The position numbers and the translations under genes are program-made. This document shows, piece after piece, positions 1 to 5,641 of a stretch of DNA of 8,420 bases (positions are counted from its first letter, which is position 1; each line of letters begins with the position of its first letter). The stretch lies in the NCBI GenBank assembly GCA_021825035.1, contig JAKAIQ010000084.1, forward strand, positions 1-8,420, in the 5' to 3' direction. The DNA comes from Deltaproteobacteria bacterium. GTDB taxonomy: Bacteria; Desulfobacterota; GWC2-55-46. The notes under the pieces were generated by a model. The model was not told the DNA's origin. It was given only the letters and a program-made list of their open reading frames with translations, and made no database searches.

Positions 1-269
1 CGATCTTCCACTTCGTGTTTCTTGGCCTTATCGTTCATTACGGGCTTTTGAACCTTCAATATGACATCGGCCGAGCTGAAGACCTCTTCAGTGGATACTA
101 TCTTAGCCCCCGCCTTTGCGTACTCCTCGTCCTTTATGAAAGAAGCGTCCCCGGCGCCGGACTCGACCAGCACCTCCATGCCGCCCTTCGTCATCTTCGC
201 AACAGTATCCGGTATAGCAGACACCCTCGTTTCATCCGATACTATTTCTTTCGGGATACCCACCTTCAT
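1..269 (-). CDS. pntA: NAD(P) transhydrogenase subunit alpha, N-terminal part (3' end beyond window)
   Basis: This is the first 89 residues of the alpha (or alpha-1) subunit of proton-translocating NAD(P)+ transhydrogenase. The enzyme moves hydride between NAD(H) and NADP(H), coupled to proton movement across the cytoplasmic membrane; this part belongs to the soluble NAD(H)-binding domain I. The protein opens MKVGIPKE, followed by DETRVSAIPDTV (residues 12-23), VLVESGAG (33-40), a segment around EYAKAGAKIV (49-58) and DVILKVQKP (68-76). This is the family order. Alanine dehydrogenase shares the fold, but the ETRV..IPDTV and ILKV..P wording favours PntA. The ATG at 269 is supported by a strong Shine-Dalgarno, AAAGGAG at 284-278, eight bases upstream. 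Transcription leaves the window at position 1, so pntAB partners cannot be seen. It lies 371 nt downstream of the response regulator gene on the same strand. Confidence 0.88.
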   Translation of the reverse strand, partial: MKVGIPKEIVSDETRVSAIPDTVAKMTKGGMEVLVESGAGDASFIKDEEYAKAGAKIVSTEEVFSSADVILKVQKPVMNDKAKKHEVED

Positions 270-397
270 ATTGTCTTCTCCTTTGATATTGATAATGGAA
301 GTCAAATATAGCCAGAAAACACGTATGCGTAAGCCTAACGACGGGCACAGATGGCAGGGGTTCTCAGCCGGGTTTGAAAAAAACGTTTTGAAAATAT

Positions 398-447
398 TTA
401 CTCGCTAACCAGCTTACCCGCCATACCCGCGGTTTTTCTAAGGTTAG
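398..447 (-). other. Possible structured segment in the pntA leader
   Basis: On the minus strand CTAAC C (447-442) can pair with GGTTAG (410-405). Inside that loop CCGC (433-430) can pair with GCGG just after GGGTATG. The result is a stacked stem-loop in the RNA about 20 nt after the start site predicted from the 467-495 promoter. A tiny ORF, MAGKLVSE followed by TAA (424-398), lies in the same stretch but has no clear Shine-Dalgarno. The pairing is visible; a function is not. Confidence 0.25.
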
Positions 448-466
448 ATATTTTCGACCTGCTTCA

Positions 467-495
467 ATTATCTATATTTTATGAGGTTTTGACAA
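467..495 (-). promoter_or_regulatory. Candidate sigma-70-type promoter for pntA
   Basis: The minus strand reads TTGTCA (495-490), a 17-nt spacer, then GATAAT (472-467): five of six matches to each consensus hexamer at ideal spacing. Transcription would start near 460 and run into pntA, leaving a leader of about 190 nt. No other gene lies between. Confidence 0.55.
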
Positions 496-547
496 TTTCC
501 GAATCAGCCGAGACAATGTATATACTATTTTTTTCAGTTTAAATCAA

Positions 548-574
548 TTTATATTTTTAAAGCATGCGTGTCAA
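548..574 (-). promoter_or_regulatory. Second candidate promoter upstream of pntA
   Basis: The minus strand carries a perfect TTGACA (574-569) and TATAAA (553-548), but the spacer is only 15 nt, shorter than the preferred 17. The 575-611 inverted repeat sits directly upstream of the -35 box, where an activator would bind. This is weaker evidence than for the 467-495 promoter because of the spacing. Confidence 0.35.
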
Positions 575-611
575 GGGGCCTCAAGGGTAATTCCCTTTGA
601 AAAAAAGCCCC
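575..611. repeat. Nested inverted repeat upstream of pntA promoter region
   Basis: Outer arms GGGGC (575-579) and GCCCC (607-611) enclose inner arms TCAAGGG (581-587) and CCCTTTGA (593-600) around the loop TAATT. The inner arms pair completely apart from one bulged T at 598. Neither strand has a T-run immediately after the hairpin; the A/T run lies inside the outer arms. It therefore does not look like an intrinsic terminator of the response regulator operon. It could be an operator for a dimeric regulator or a structured RNA 3' end. Confidence 0.5.
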
Positions 612-640
612 ATGCATGACAGATAAATGGGTCTTTAGAC

Positions 641-1336
641 CTATTGCTTTGGGTTGATATCTATAAGGCCGTTCCTCAGGGCATATATGGCGGCCTGTGT
701 GCGATCAACGACGTTCAGCTTGCTGAAGATGTGACGGATATGGTTCTTAACGGTCTTTTCACTTAGATTGAGGCTGTTGGCTATCTCTTTGTTGGTTTTC
801 CCTTCAGCCACGAGCCTCAGAACCGTAATCTCGCGGCCCGAAAGGTTGCCGGCCTGCGGGTTTGCTTTACCGGCCTTTAAAGGCTTCCCTTCCGAGAGAT
901 TGGAAAATTCCGTAAGGATCTTGCTCGCTATGGCCGGATGGATCATGGACTCGCCTTTCGATATCATTCTAATCGCCTCCGCTATCTGCACGGAGTCGGC
1001 GTTCTTCAAGAGATATCCCGCGGCCCCGGCGCGTACGAGCCCGAAGATGAGTTCCTCTTCGGCATACATGGTCAGCACAACGACGCCGGTCTGGGGATTT
1101 TCCATCTTTATCCGGCGGGTCGCCTCAACCCCGTCCATTCTCGGCATGCTTATATCCATCAGAACCACGTCGGGGACAAGCCTGCGAGCTTTTTCGACGG
1201 CGTCCTTTCCGTCGACGGCCAGCCCGACGACCTCGATATCGTCCTTGCTTTTAAGGATCGAAGACAGCCCTTCGCGCACCACGTGATGGTCGTCCACAAT
1301 GAGTACCCTTATCCTGCTGGAGACTCCTTCACCCAT
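641..1336 (-). CDS. NarL/LuxR-family DNA-binding response regulator
   Basis: This 231-residue response regulator is of usual length for the NarL/FixJ class. Residues 9-125 form the receiver domain. The acidic pair is D15-D16, the phosphoacceptor is D61 (in VVLMDISMPRMDG), the switch threonine is T89 and the conserved lysine is K111 (in YLLKNAD). A linker of about 30 residues leads to the LuxR-type helix-turn-helix at about 164-228, including LSGREITVLRLVAEG, TNKEIA and SEKTVKNHIRHIFSKL. Phosphorylation by the upstream kinase should drive dimerisation and promoter binding. The ATG at 1336 overlaps the end of the kinase gene by 8 nt (ATGGGTGA) and follows AAGGA nine bases upstream, so translation is probably coupled. 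An earlier in-frame start at 1408 would add 24 residues with no resemblance to the family and would lie deep in the kinase gene. The next gene on the strand is pntA, an attractive but unproven target. Confidence 0.95.
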   Translation of the reverse strand: MGEGVSSRIRVLIVDDHHVVREGLSSILKSKDDIEVVGLAVDGKDAVEKARRLVPDVVLMDISMPRMDGVEATRRIKMENPQTGVVVLTMYAEEELIFGLVRAGAAGYLLKNADSVQIAEAIRMISKGESMIHPAIASKILTEFSNLSEGKPLKAGKANPQAGNLSGREITVLRLVAEGKTNKEIANSLNLSEKTVKNHIRHIFSKLNVVDRTQAAIYALRNGLIDINPKQ

Positions 1337-2423
1337 GGCTGACCGTCCTTCTGCGGTGGATGCGTCTTTTAAGCTTGAAATTATAAAGTATGTCCTCCCT
1401 CGCCTCAAGCGGCATGGTCACGCAAACATTTGTGCCGCTGCCCGGGATGGATTTTATCGAAGCGACCCCCCCAAGCAGTTTGGCGCGCTCCTCGATGCCC
1501 CTTACCCCGAAAGAGGCCCATTTTGACGGGTCATGCCTCATCTTCTTAAGGTTGAAACCGACTCCGTCATCCCGTATTATGGCAAGGAGGTCTTTCGCCT
1601 GAACGCGTATCTCCACATGAACGTGACTTGCCCTGGCATGCCTCATCACGTTTGAAAGAGATTCCTGCACTATGCGAAAAAGAAATACCTTGGTCCTGGA
1701 AGGTATTCGCACCTCTTCGCCTATGATCTTGAGGGACGTATCGATGCCGGACTGTTTCTCATAGCTTTTGAGGTAGCTCCGGAGCGCCGGCATGAGGTCC
1801 ATCTTCTCGAAATAGATGGGCTTGAGATTGAAGACCACGTATCTCGCTTCTTCAATGGCGTTCTTGAGCTGGCTCCTGACTTCATGCAATATCGGCTGTA
1901 GAGTAGCCATCCCGACGGAAGCCTGTTCGATATTATCCATCTTGTAATTAAGCCCCACCAGGGTCTGCACAAGGCCGTCGTGAAGGTCGAGCGCTATCCT
2001 TGTCCGCTCCTCCACCACGGCATGGCTGGCGTCCCTGAGGTAAAGCCTTACGAGGTCCTGGTATTCGCTTAAATGGAGCTCTATCTCGTCCTTGCTCCTT
2101 ATCTTGGCTTCAATAAGCCGCCACATGAACTTCGCCTCAAGCCCGCCGATGACGGCAACCCCCGGAGGCTGAAGACGTTTAAGCTCCCGCTCAACCTCGG
2201 GGCTTCCGGTGACATCGATAAGGGTACTGAGGTTTTTAAGCGAAAGCAGTTTGCGGAAGTCCGTGGTCGTCGGTATGCGAAGCTCGCGCGCGAGCTTAAT
2301 GCCCGGAGCCATCGGGTCCTCATCGGCTATTTTGACTATTTTGACAAGAGGGTCCTTATTAAAGATATTAAGGAGGGCTGTCCCGCCTCTTCCGGCTCCA
2401 ATGATGGCTATGCGCTTCATCAT
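1329..2423 (-). CDS. Soluble sensor histidine kinase with N-terminal NAD(P)-binding Rossmann domain
   Basis: This 364-residue protein is a cytoplasmic NarL-class histidine kinase. Residues 3-102 form a dinucleotide-binding Rossmann fold. KRIAIIGAGRGG (3-14) supplies the GxGxxG loop, and VKIVKIAD (27-34) ends in an acidic residue, the usual sign of NAD rather than NADP preference. LIDVTGSPEV (68-77) and VAVIGG (89-94) resemble later strands of oxidoreductase NAD-binding domains. No oxidoreductase catalytic domain follows; instead a helical linker (about 104-140) leads to a HisKA_3 domain with the phosphorylatable H148 in LDLHDGLVQTL. The HATPase domain has N258 (ESLSNVMRHA), DDGVGF (285-290), GVRGIEERA (306-314) and GSGT (328-331). 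No transmembrane segment is visible. It autophosphorylates on H148 and should pass phosphate to D61 of the overlapping response regulator. There is no Shine-Dalgarno before ATG 2423 or the adjacent ATG 2420. The tail (about 349-360) is strongly basic. Kinase assignment is firm; the ligand is inferred. Confidence 0.93.
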   Translation of the reverse strand: MMKRIAIIGAGRGGTALLNIFNKDPLVKIVKIADEDPMAPGIKLARELRIPTTTDFRKLLSLKNLSTLIDVTGSPEVERELKRLQPPGVAVIGGLEAKFMWRLIEAKIRSKDEIELHLSEYQDLVRLYLRDASHAVVEERTRIALDLHDGLVQTLVGLNYKMDNIEQASVGMATLQPILHEVRSQLKNAIEEARYVVFNLKPIYFEKMDLMPALRSYLKSYEKQSGIDTSLKIIGEEVRIPSRTKVFLFRIVQESLSNVMRHARASHVHVEIRVQAKDLLAIIRDDGVGFNLKKMRHDPSKWASFGVRGIEERAKLLGGVASIKSIPGSGTNVCVTMPLEAREDILYNFKLKRRIHRRRTVSHG

Positions 2424-2429
2424 CGGAAT

Positions 2430-2458
2430 ATTTTATAGAAAACGACTGAATTGGTCAA
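2430..2458 (-). promoter_or_regulatory. Promoter for the histidine kinase-response regulator operon
   Basis: The minus strand reads TTGACC (2458-2453), a 17-nt spacer, then TAAAAT (2435-2430), five of six matches in each box. An overlapping TATAAA (2437-2432) is an alternative -10. Either places the start site within a few bases of the kinase ATG at 2423, implying a leaderless or nearly leaderless mRNA. Confidence 0.6.
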
Positions 2459-2485
2459 GGCCGGGCGGCCAAGTTGAATATCAGC

Positions 2486-2515
2486 TTGCCTTAAAAGGAT
2501 TCCCAAGCCTATAAT
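2486..2515 (+). promoter_or_regulatory. Promoter for the Ste24-like protease gene
   Basis: The plus strand has TTGCCT (2486-2491), an 18-nt spacer and a perfect TATAAT (2510-2515). The predicted start site near 2522 gives a leader of about 35 nt before the ATG at 2557. It is divergent from the kinase promoter; the -35 boxes are separated by about 27 nt, so one bound regulator could affect both. Confidence 0.6.
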
Positions 2516-2556
2516 AGGGCGGCTATCATACGGAAAGAAGAGTCGGCGCTGCAATC

Positions 2557-3807
2557 ATGGAAAAGCGTTTCGCGATAATAGCGGCATACTTCCTGACGGA
2601 GGCCTTCGGGTATTTTATCGAATACCTGAACATAAGGCGCCTCAGGATGTCTTCGAATATCGTTCTTCGGGAATTCGAGGGCATGATAGACGGTAATGTC
2701 CTCAAAAAATCGCAGGAATATACCCTTGGGAACGCGAGGTTCTCAATCGCAAGCTCTCTTTTCAACAATCTCGTTATCCTTGCGTTCTTTTTCGGAGGCC
2801 TTTTAAACATCTACGGCTCCCTGTTGAAATCCCTGAGGCTTCCGTTCGTCCTGTCGGGCCTGTTGTTTTTTTTGATACTTTACTACGTCGATACGGCCCT
2901 CATGATCCCTTTCTCGCTTTATCGGACGTTCAGGGTCGAAAAGTCACATGGCTTCAATACCATGACGCCGGGCTTGTGGATGAAGGACTTCCTGAAATCA
3001 CTTGCCACGTCATCGGTTCTCATATCCATCATCGTTCTGGCAGGGTTATTCATAGTCGAAGAAAGCCCGCATGCGTGGTGGCTCTGGGTTTGGCTTCTTT
3101 TCCTGGCCCTCAGCGTATTTATGATGTATGTTTCGCCCTTCGTCATAGCGCCGCTTTTCAATAAATTCGACCCTATCGACGATGAGGCCCTCGTGGAAGC
3201 CATAAAAGGGCTTGCGGAAAAAGCCGGAATAAAGGTAAAAAGCGTATTCAGGATGGACGCATCAAAAAGGACCATGCACACCAACGCCTATTTTACGGGC
3301 ATCGGGAAGGTAAAAAGGATAGTGCTGTATGATACATTGCTTGAGCGGCTTGACACGGATGAAATCAAATCCGTGCTCGCGCATGAGATAGGACACTGGA
3401 AAAGAAAGCATGTGCTTAAATTGATGGCCGTTACCGAGATCATCGCCCTCGCCGTCTTTTTCATCTCTTTTAAACTTCTTCAGGGTGACGCCCTGAACGA
3501 TCTTTTCAATGTGCATGGCGGAACCTTCTTTACGAAAGTCATTATCCTGGGCTTTCTCGGCTCGATAGCCGCCCTGCCTGCGGGCCCGCTCATGCTTTAT
3601 TTGTCGAGGAGGCATGAGATTGAGGCGGATGCGTACGCCTGCAAACTTACGGGCAATGCCGGGGCGCTCGCCGATTCTCTTGTGAAACTTTCAAGGGATA
3701 ATCTCTCAAATATCAATCCTCATCCGCTATATGTCGTATTCCATTATTCTCATCCGCCGGTGATTGAAAGGGTGCGCCGTATCAACGAATCGTCCGGCAG
3801 GAATTGA
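2557..3807 (+). CDS. Ste24-like M48 membrane zinc metalloprotease (CAAX prenyl protease 1 family)
   Basis: This 416-residue integral membrane protease is close in length to eukaryotic Ste24 and its bacterial homologues. About seven hydrophobic segments are visible (roughly 5-23, 66-88, 96-118, 147-167, 174-200, 288-309 and 326-349), matching the seven-helix Ste24 barrel. The zinc site is HEIGH at 276-280 (ligands H276 and H280, catalytic E277). The third ligand is E354, in a SRRHEIEADAYA motif (350-361) with the conserved D358. Other family blocks are EKSHGFN (128-134), the region around SPFVIAPLFNKF (193-204) and HPPVIERVRRI near the C terminus. Eukaryotic Ste24 cleaves prenylated CAAX proteins, but bacterial members lack such known substrates and are generally assumed to act in membrane protein quality control. 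The Shine-Dalgarno before ATG 2557 is weak; no better in-frame start is seen. It is the only plus-strand gene here. Confidence 0.93.
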   Translation: MEKRFAIIAAYFLTEAFGYFIEYLNIRRLRMSSNIVLREFEGMIDGNVLKKSQEYTLGNARFSIASSLFNNLVILAFFFGGLLNIYGSLLKSLRLPFVLSGLLFFLILYYVDTALMIPFSLYRTFRVEKSHGFNTMTPGLWMKDFLKSLATSSVLISIIVLAGLFIVEESPHAWWLWVWLLFLALSVFMMYVSPFVIAPLFNKFDPIDDEALVEAIKGLAEKAGIKVKSVFRMDASKRTMHTNAYFTGIGKVKRIVLYDTLLERLDTDEIKSVLAHEIGHWKRKHVLKLMAVTEIIALAVFFISFKLLQGDALNDLFNVHGGTFFTKVIILGFLGSIAALPAGPLMLYLSRRHEIEADAYACKLTGNAGALADSLVKLSRDNLSNINPHPLYVVFHYSHPPVIERVRRINESSGRN

Positions 3808-3809
3808 TC

Positions 3810-4889
3810 TCATCGACTCTTTCCGAATATTTCTTGCAATGCATCGATTAACATCCCGTTTTCACGCCTCTTTTTCACCGCTATGCGGAAGTAACGCTCT
3901 CCAAGCCCCGGGAAGGCGCTCAGGTCTCTTATGAGAACGCTTTTTTTAAAGAGAATGGATTTAAGCTCCGGCGCCGTCAGGCCGGGATCAATGATTTTTA
4001 CCATGAAGAAATTAGCTGCCCCGTCAAAGACCTTCAGGCCTTTTACCGAATCGAGACCCTGCCGGAAAAAAACCTTTTCTCCGGCAAGCCAGCTGTGGAC
4101 TTTCAGTATATAACGCCCGTCTCTTACCGATTCGACCGCCGCCGCCGCCACAGCGTTCACCGACCACGGCGGAAGCCGCCTCGCGAACTTATTTATCGTG
4201 TCACGATGGGCGATAACATATCCGAGCCTGAGGCCCGGCATAGAGAAGAACTTGGTCATAGACCTGAGCACTACGACGTTCCTCAAGCGTACGGCTTCTT
4301 TCTTTATAGATCTCTCCTCGCAAAAATCCACAAAGGCCTCATCGACAATCAGAACCGTGCCGCGCCTTTTGCAGAATTGCGCTATCTCGATAATATCTTC
4401 CTTTTCCGCGACCGCTCCAGTCGGGTTGGCCGGGTTGGCGACGCAAAGAAGGTCGCAACCCTTGCTTATCCGTCTCTTAAGCCTGCGGACATCTACTGAA
4501 AAACCGTCTTTTTCTTCCAGGATGAAACCGTCGACCCTGGAGCCGTTGTCGCGCAAGGCCTTGCGGTATTCGCTGAAAGCCGGCTCGACTATCAGGGAAG
4601 AGCGGGGCTTCAACAAGAGCGGCGCAACGTGTATGAATTCCGTGGAGCCGTTGCCGGGAAGTATCTCGGATGAATCGATACCGTGATATCCGGCGAGCGC
4701 TTCCGCAACCGATGATGAAGACGGGTCGGGATATGAGTGAATGAGCTTCAGGGACTTCCTTATCGCCCGTGCCGCCATCGGGGAAAGGCCGAGGGGGTTT
4801 ATGCTTGCGCTGAAGTCTATTATGCCTTCGGCTGATATTCCGGCGTCTCTCGATGCCTTCCAGATATCGCCGCCGTGAATGTCTTTCAT
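3810..4889 (-). CDS. cobD: Threonine-phosphate decarboxylase-like PLP enzyme (cobalamin biosynthesis)
   Basis: This fold-type I PLP enzyme probably decarboxylates L-threonine O-3-phosphate to (R)-1-amino-2-propanol O-2-phosphate, the linker used by CbiB in cobalamin assembly. Numbered from the ATG at 4889 it has 359 residues. HGGDIW lies at 5-10 and DFSASINPLG at 25-34, the N-terminal signature that distinguishes CobD from the related HisC. PLP contacts follow: LPGNGSTE (77-84), NPANPTG (152-158) and D183 in VDEAF. The PLP lysine is K213 in SMTKFFSMPGLRLGY. R335 in FRIAV is the likely carboxylate-binding arginine. A TTG at 4892 immediately before the ATG is an alternative start; the upstream Shine-Dalgarno (AGG near 4902) is weak. 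It lies 50 nt after acdB on the same strand and probably shares its transcript. Its stop is two bases from the stop of the convergent protease gene. Histidinol-phosphate aminotransferase is the main alternative; the nearby cbiB argues for CobD. Confidence 0.86.
   Translation of the reverse strand: MKDIHGGDIWKASRDAGISAEGIIDFSASINPLGLSPMAARAIRKSLKLIHSYPDPSSSSVAEALAGYHGIDSSEILPGNGSTEFIHVAPLLLKPRSSLIVEPAFSEYRKALRDNGSRVDGFILEEKDGFSVDVRRLKRRISKGCDLLCVANPANPTGAVAEKEDIIEIAQFCKRRGTVLIVDEAFVDFCEERSIKKEAVRLRNVVVLRSMTKFFSMPGLRLGYVIAHRDTINKFARRLPPWSVNAVAAAAVESVRDGRYILKVHSWLAGEKVFFRQGLDSVKGLKVFDGAANFFMVKIIDPGLTAPELKSILFKKSVLIRDLSAFPGLGERYFRIAVKKRRENGMLIDALQEIFGKSR
3916..3947 (+). terminator. Possible intrinsic terminator for the protease gene, inside cobD
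   Basis: On the plus strand GCG-CTCA (3916-3922) can pair with TGAG-AA-CGC (3932-3940), with two bulged A residues and a 9-nt loop. Seven T residues follow directly (3941-3947). It lies about 110 nt past the protease stop codon and antisense to the end of cobD. The stem is imperfect and codes for protein on the other strand, so it may be chance. Confidence 0.3.
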
Positions 4890-4939
4890 CAATCGGGACC
4901 TGTCAAGTAAAGCTGCGTTCCGGCATCATAGAAAGGGGC

Positions 4940-5641
4940 TTATTTAAGCGCCGCTCTCGCGTCAACGGCGAGAACGCCTTTATCGTAAACCAGAAGGGGG
5001 TTTATCTCTATTTCTCTCAGGCCTTCAGATTCTTCCAATATTTCGGAAAGCCTTACGATGACATCGGCGACTGCGTTGAGATCCTTCACGGTGTCTCCTC
5101 TGTAGCCGGTAAGAAGGGGAAAACACTTTGTTTCACCCATCATGTCGAACGCCTCGGCCCTGTCTACCGGCGCAAGCCTGAAACTCACGTCCTTGACAAG
5201 CTCGGCTGCTATGCCCCCGGCTCCGAACATGACGACCGGGCCGAACTGTTCATCCCTCACGCAGCCTACGATAACCTCGATCCCCTTCGGGGCCATCTTC
5301 TCGACAATAAATCCTTCTATCGTGGCAGCCGGATTCCTGAAGGCAATGTCGAGGATCATCTGCGCCCATCTGCTTTCAAGCTCTTTGCCGTCTTTGATGC
5401 CCACAGCCACGCCGCCGGCCTCGCTTTTATGCGGAAGGTCCTCGGAGACGGCTTTAAGCACCACCGGAAAGCCTATCTTCATTGAGGCCTCTATCGCGGA
5501 TGCGACATCCTTTACGACCCTGAGATCAGGCACAGGGATGTGATTAAGCCTCAAGACCTCGACAGCCTCAGGTTCGATAAGCATATTTCTGCCGAGGCTT
5601 AATGCCTCTTTTACTATCTTTTCTATCTCTTTTTTATCCAT
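4940..5641 (-). CDS. acdB: ADP-forming acyl-CoA (acetyl-CoA) synthetase, beta subunit (ATP-grasp)
   Basis: This 233-residue protein is the small subunit of an NDP-forming acyl-CoA synthetase, which converts acyl-CoA + ADP + phosphate to the free acid + ATP + CoA. It consists of the ATP-grasp domains only. The N-terminal helix is followed by LIEPEAVEVLRLNHIPVP (21-38). GFPVVLKAVSEDLPHKSEAGG (57-77) contains H71, the second active-site histidine position known in the Pyrococcus furiosus enzyme. Later blocks include GFIVEKMAPKG (110-120), an AGGIAAELVKDV glycine-rich loop (141-152), FRLAPVD (154-160) and E212/N214 in IEINPLL, typical metal/nucleotide residues. The ATG at 5641 overlaps the acdA stop by 8 nt (ATGGATAA), indicating coupled translation. 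An upstream GTG (5680) would add 13 non-family residues inside acdA. Archaeal ACD I beta subunits have about this length. The acyl substrate cannot be told from sequence; acetate or a branched/aryl acid is possible. Confidence 0.88.
   Translation of the reverse strand: MDKKEIEKIVKEALSLGRNMLIEPEAVEVLRLNHIPVPDLRVVKDVASAIEASMKIGFPVVLKAVSEDLPHKSEAGGVAVGIKDGKELESRWAQMILDIAFRNPAATIEGFIVEKMAPKGIEVIVGCVRDEQFGPVVMFGAGGIAAELVKDVSFRLAPVDRAEAFDMMGETKCFPLLTGYRGDTVKDLNAVADVIVRLSEILEESEGLREIEINPLLVYDKGVLAVDARAALK

Larger units (their letters stand above)
270..640. other. Gene-free leader/intergenic region between response regulator and pntA
   Basis: I find no convincing gene in these 371 nt. The region is clearly more AT-rich than the flanking genes, particularly 470-560, as expected of a promoter region. 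It contains a two-tier inverted repeat (575-611), two candidate minus-strand promoters (548-574 and 467-495) and a possible leader stem (405-447). A short dyad, GGTCT-AA-AGACC on the minus strand, covers 630-641 and overlaps the response regulator stop codon. It lacks a good following T-run, so it is at best a weak terminator. If pntA is transcribed from the 467-495 promoter, its leader would be about 190 nt. I recognise no known riboswitch class in it. Confidence 0.7.

Noticed and set aside
1..269. Alanine dehydrogenase
   Set aside because: It shares the fold, but the ETRVSAIPDTV and ILKVQKP blocks match the transhydrogenase alpha subunit better. Certainty would need the sequence beyond the window.
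330..375. TPP riboswitch-like CTGAGA in the pntA leader
   Set aside because: Only the short CTGAGA word and a loose CCCCTGCCATCTG resemblance are present; the rest of the conserved TPP core is missing and the gene is unrelated to thiamin.
398..424. Eight-codon leader peptide MAGKLVSE
   Set aside because: There is no clear ribosome binding site and no run of a regulatory amino acid, and it could arise by chance; it is kept only as a note within the leader feature.
489..526. Plus-strand promoter TTGACA ... TATACT
   Set aside because: The spacer is 26 nt and no plus-strand gene follows.
575..611. Rho-independent terminator of the response regulator operon
   Set aside because: On the minus strand the hairpin is followed by GGCCCCTTGACA rather than a T-run; the T-run lies before the inner stem, inside the outer arms.
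768..1286. 172-codon plus-strand reading frame
   Set aside because: It is antisense to the well-supported response regulator, shows no family motif and has no ribosome site.
3810..4889. Histidinol-phosphate aminotransferase (hisC)
   Set aside because: The HGGD...DFSASINPLG N terminus and the nearby cbiB favour the CobD decarboxylase; no histidine genes are in the window.
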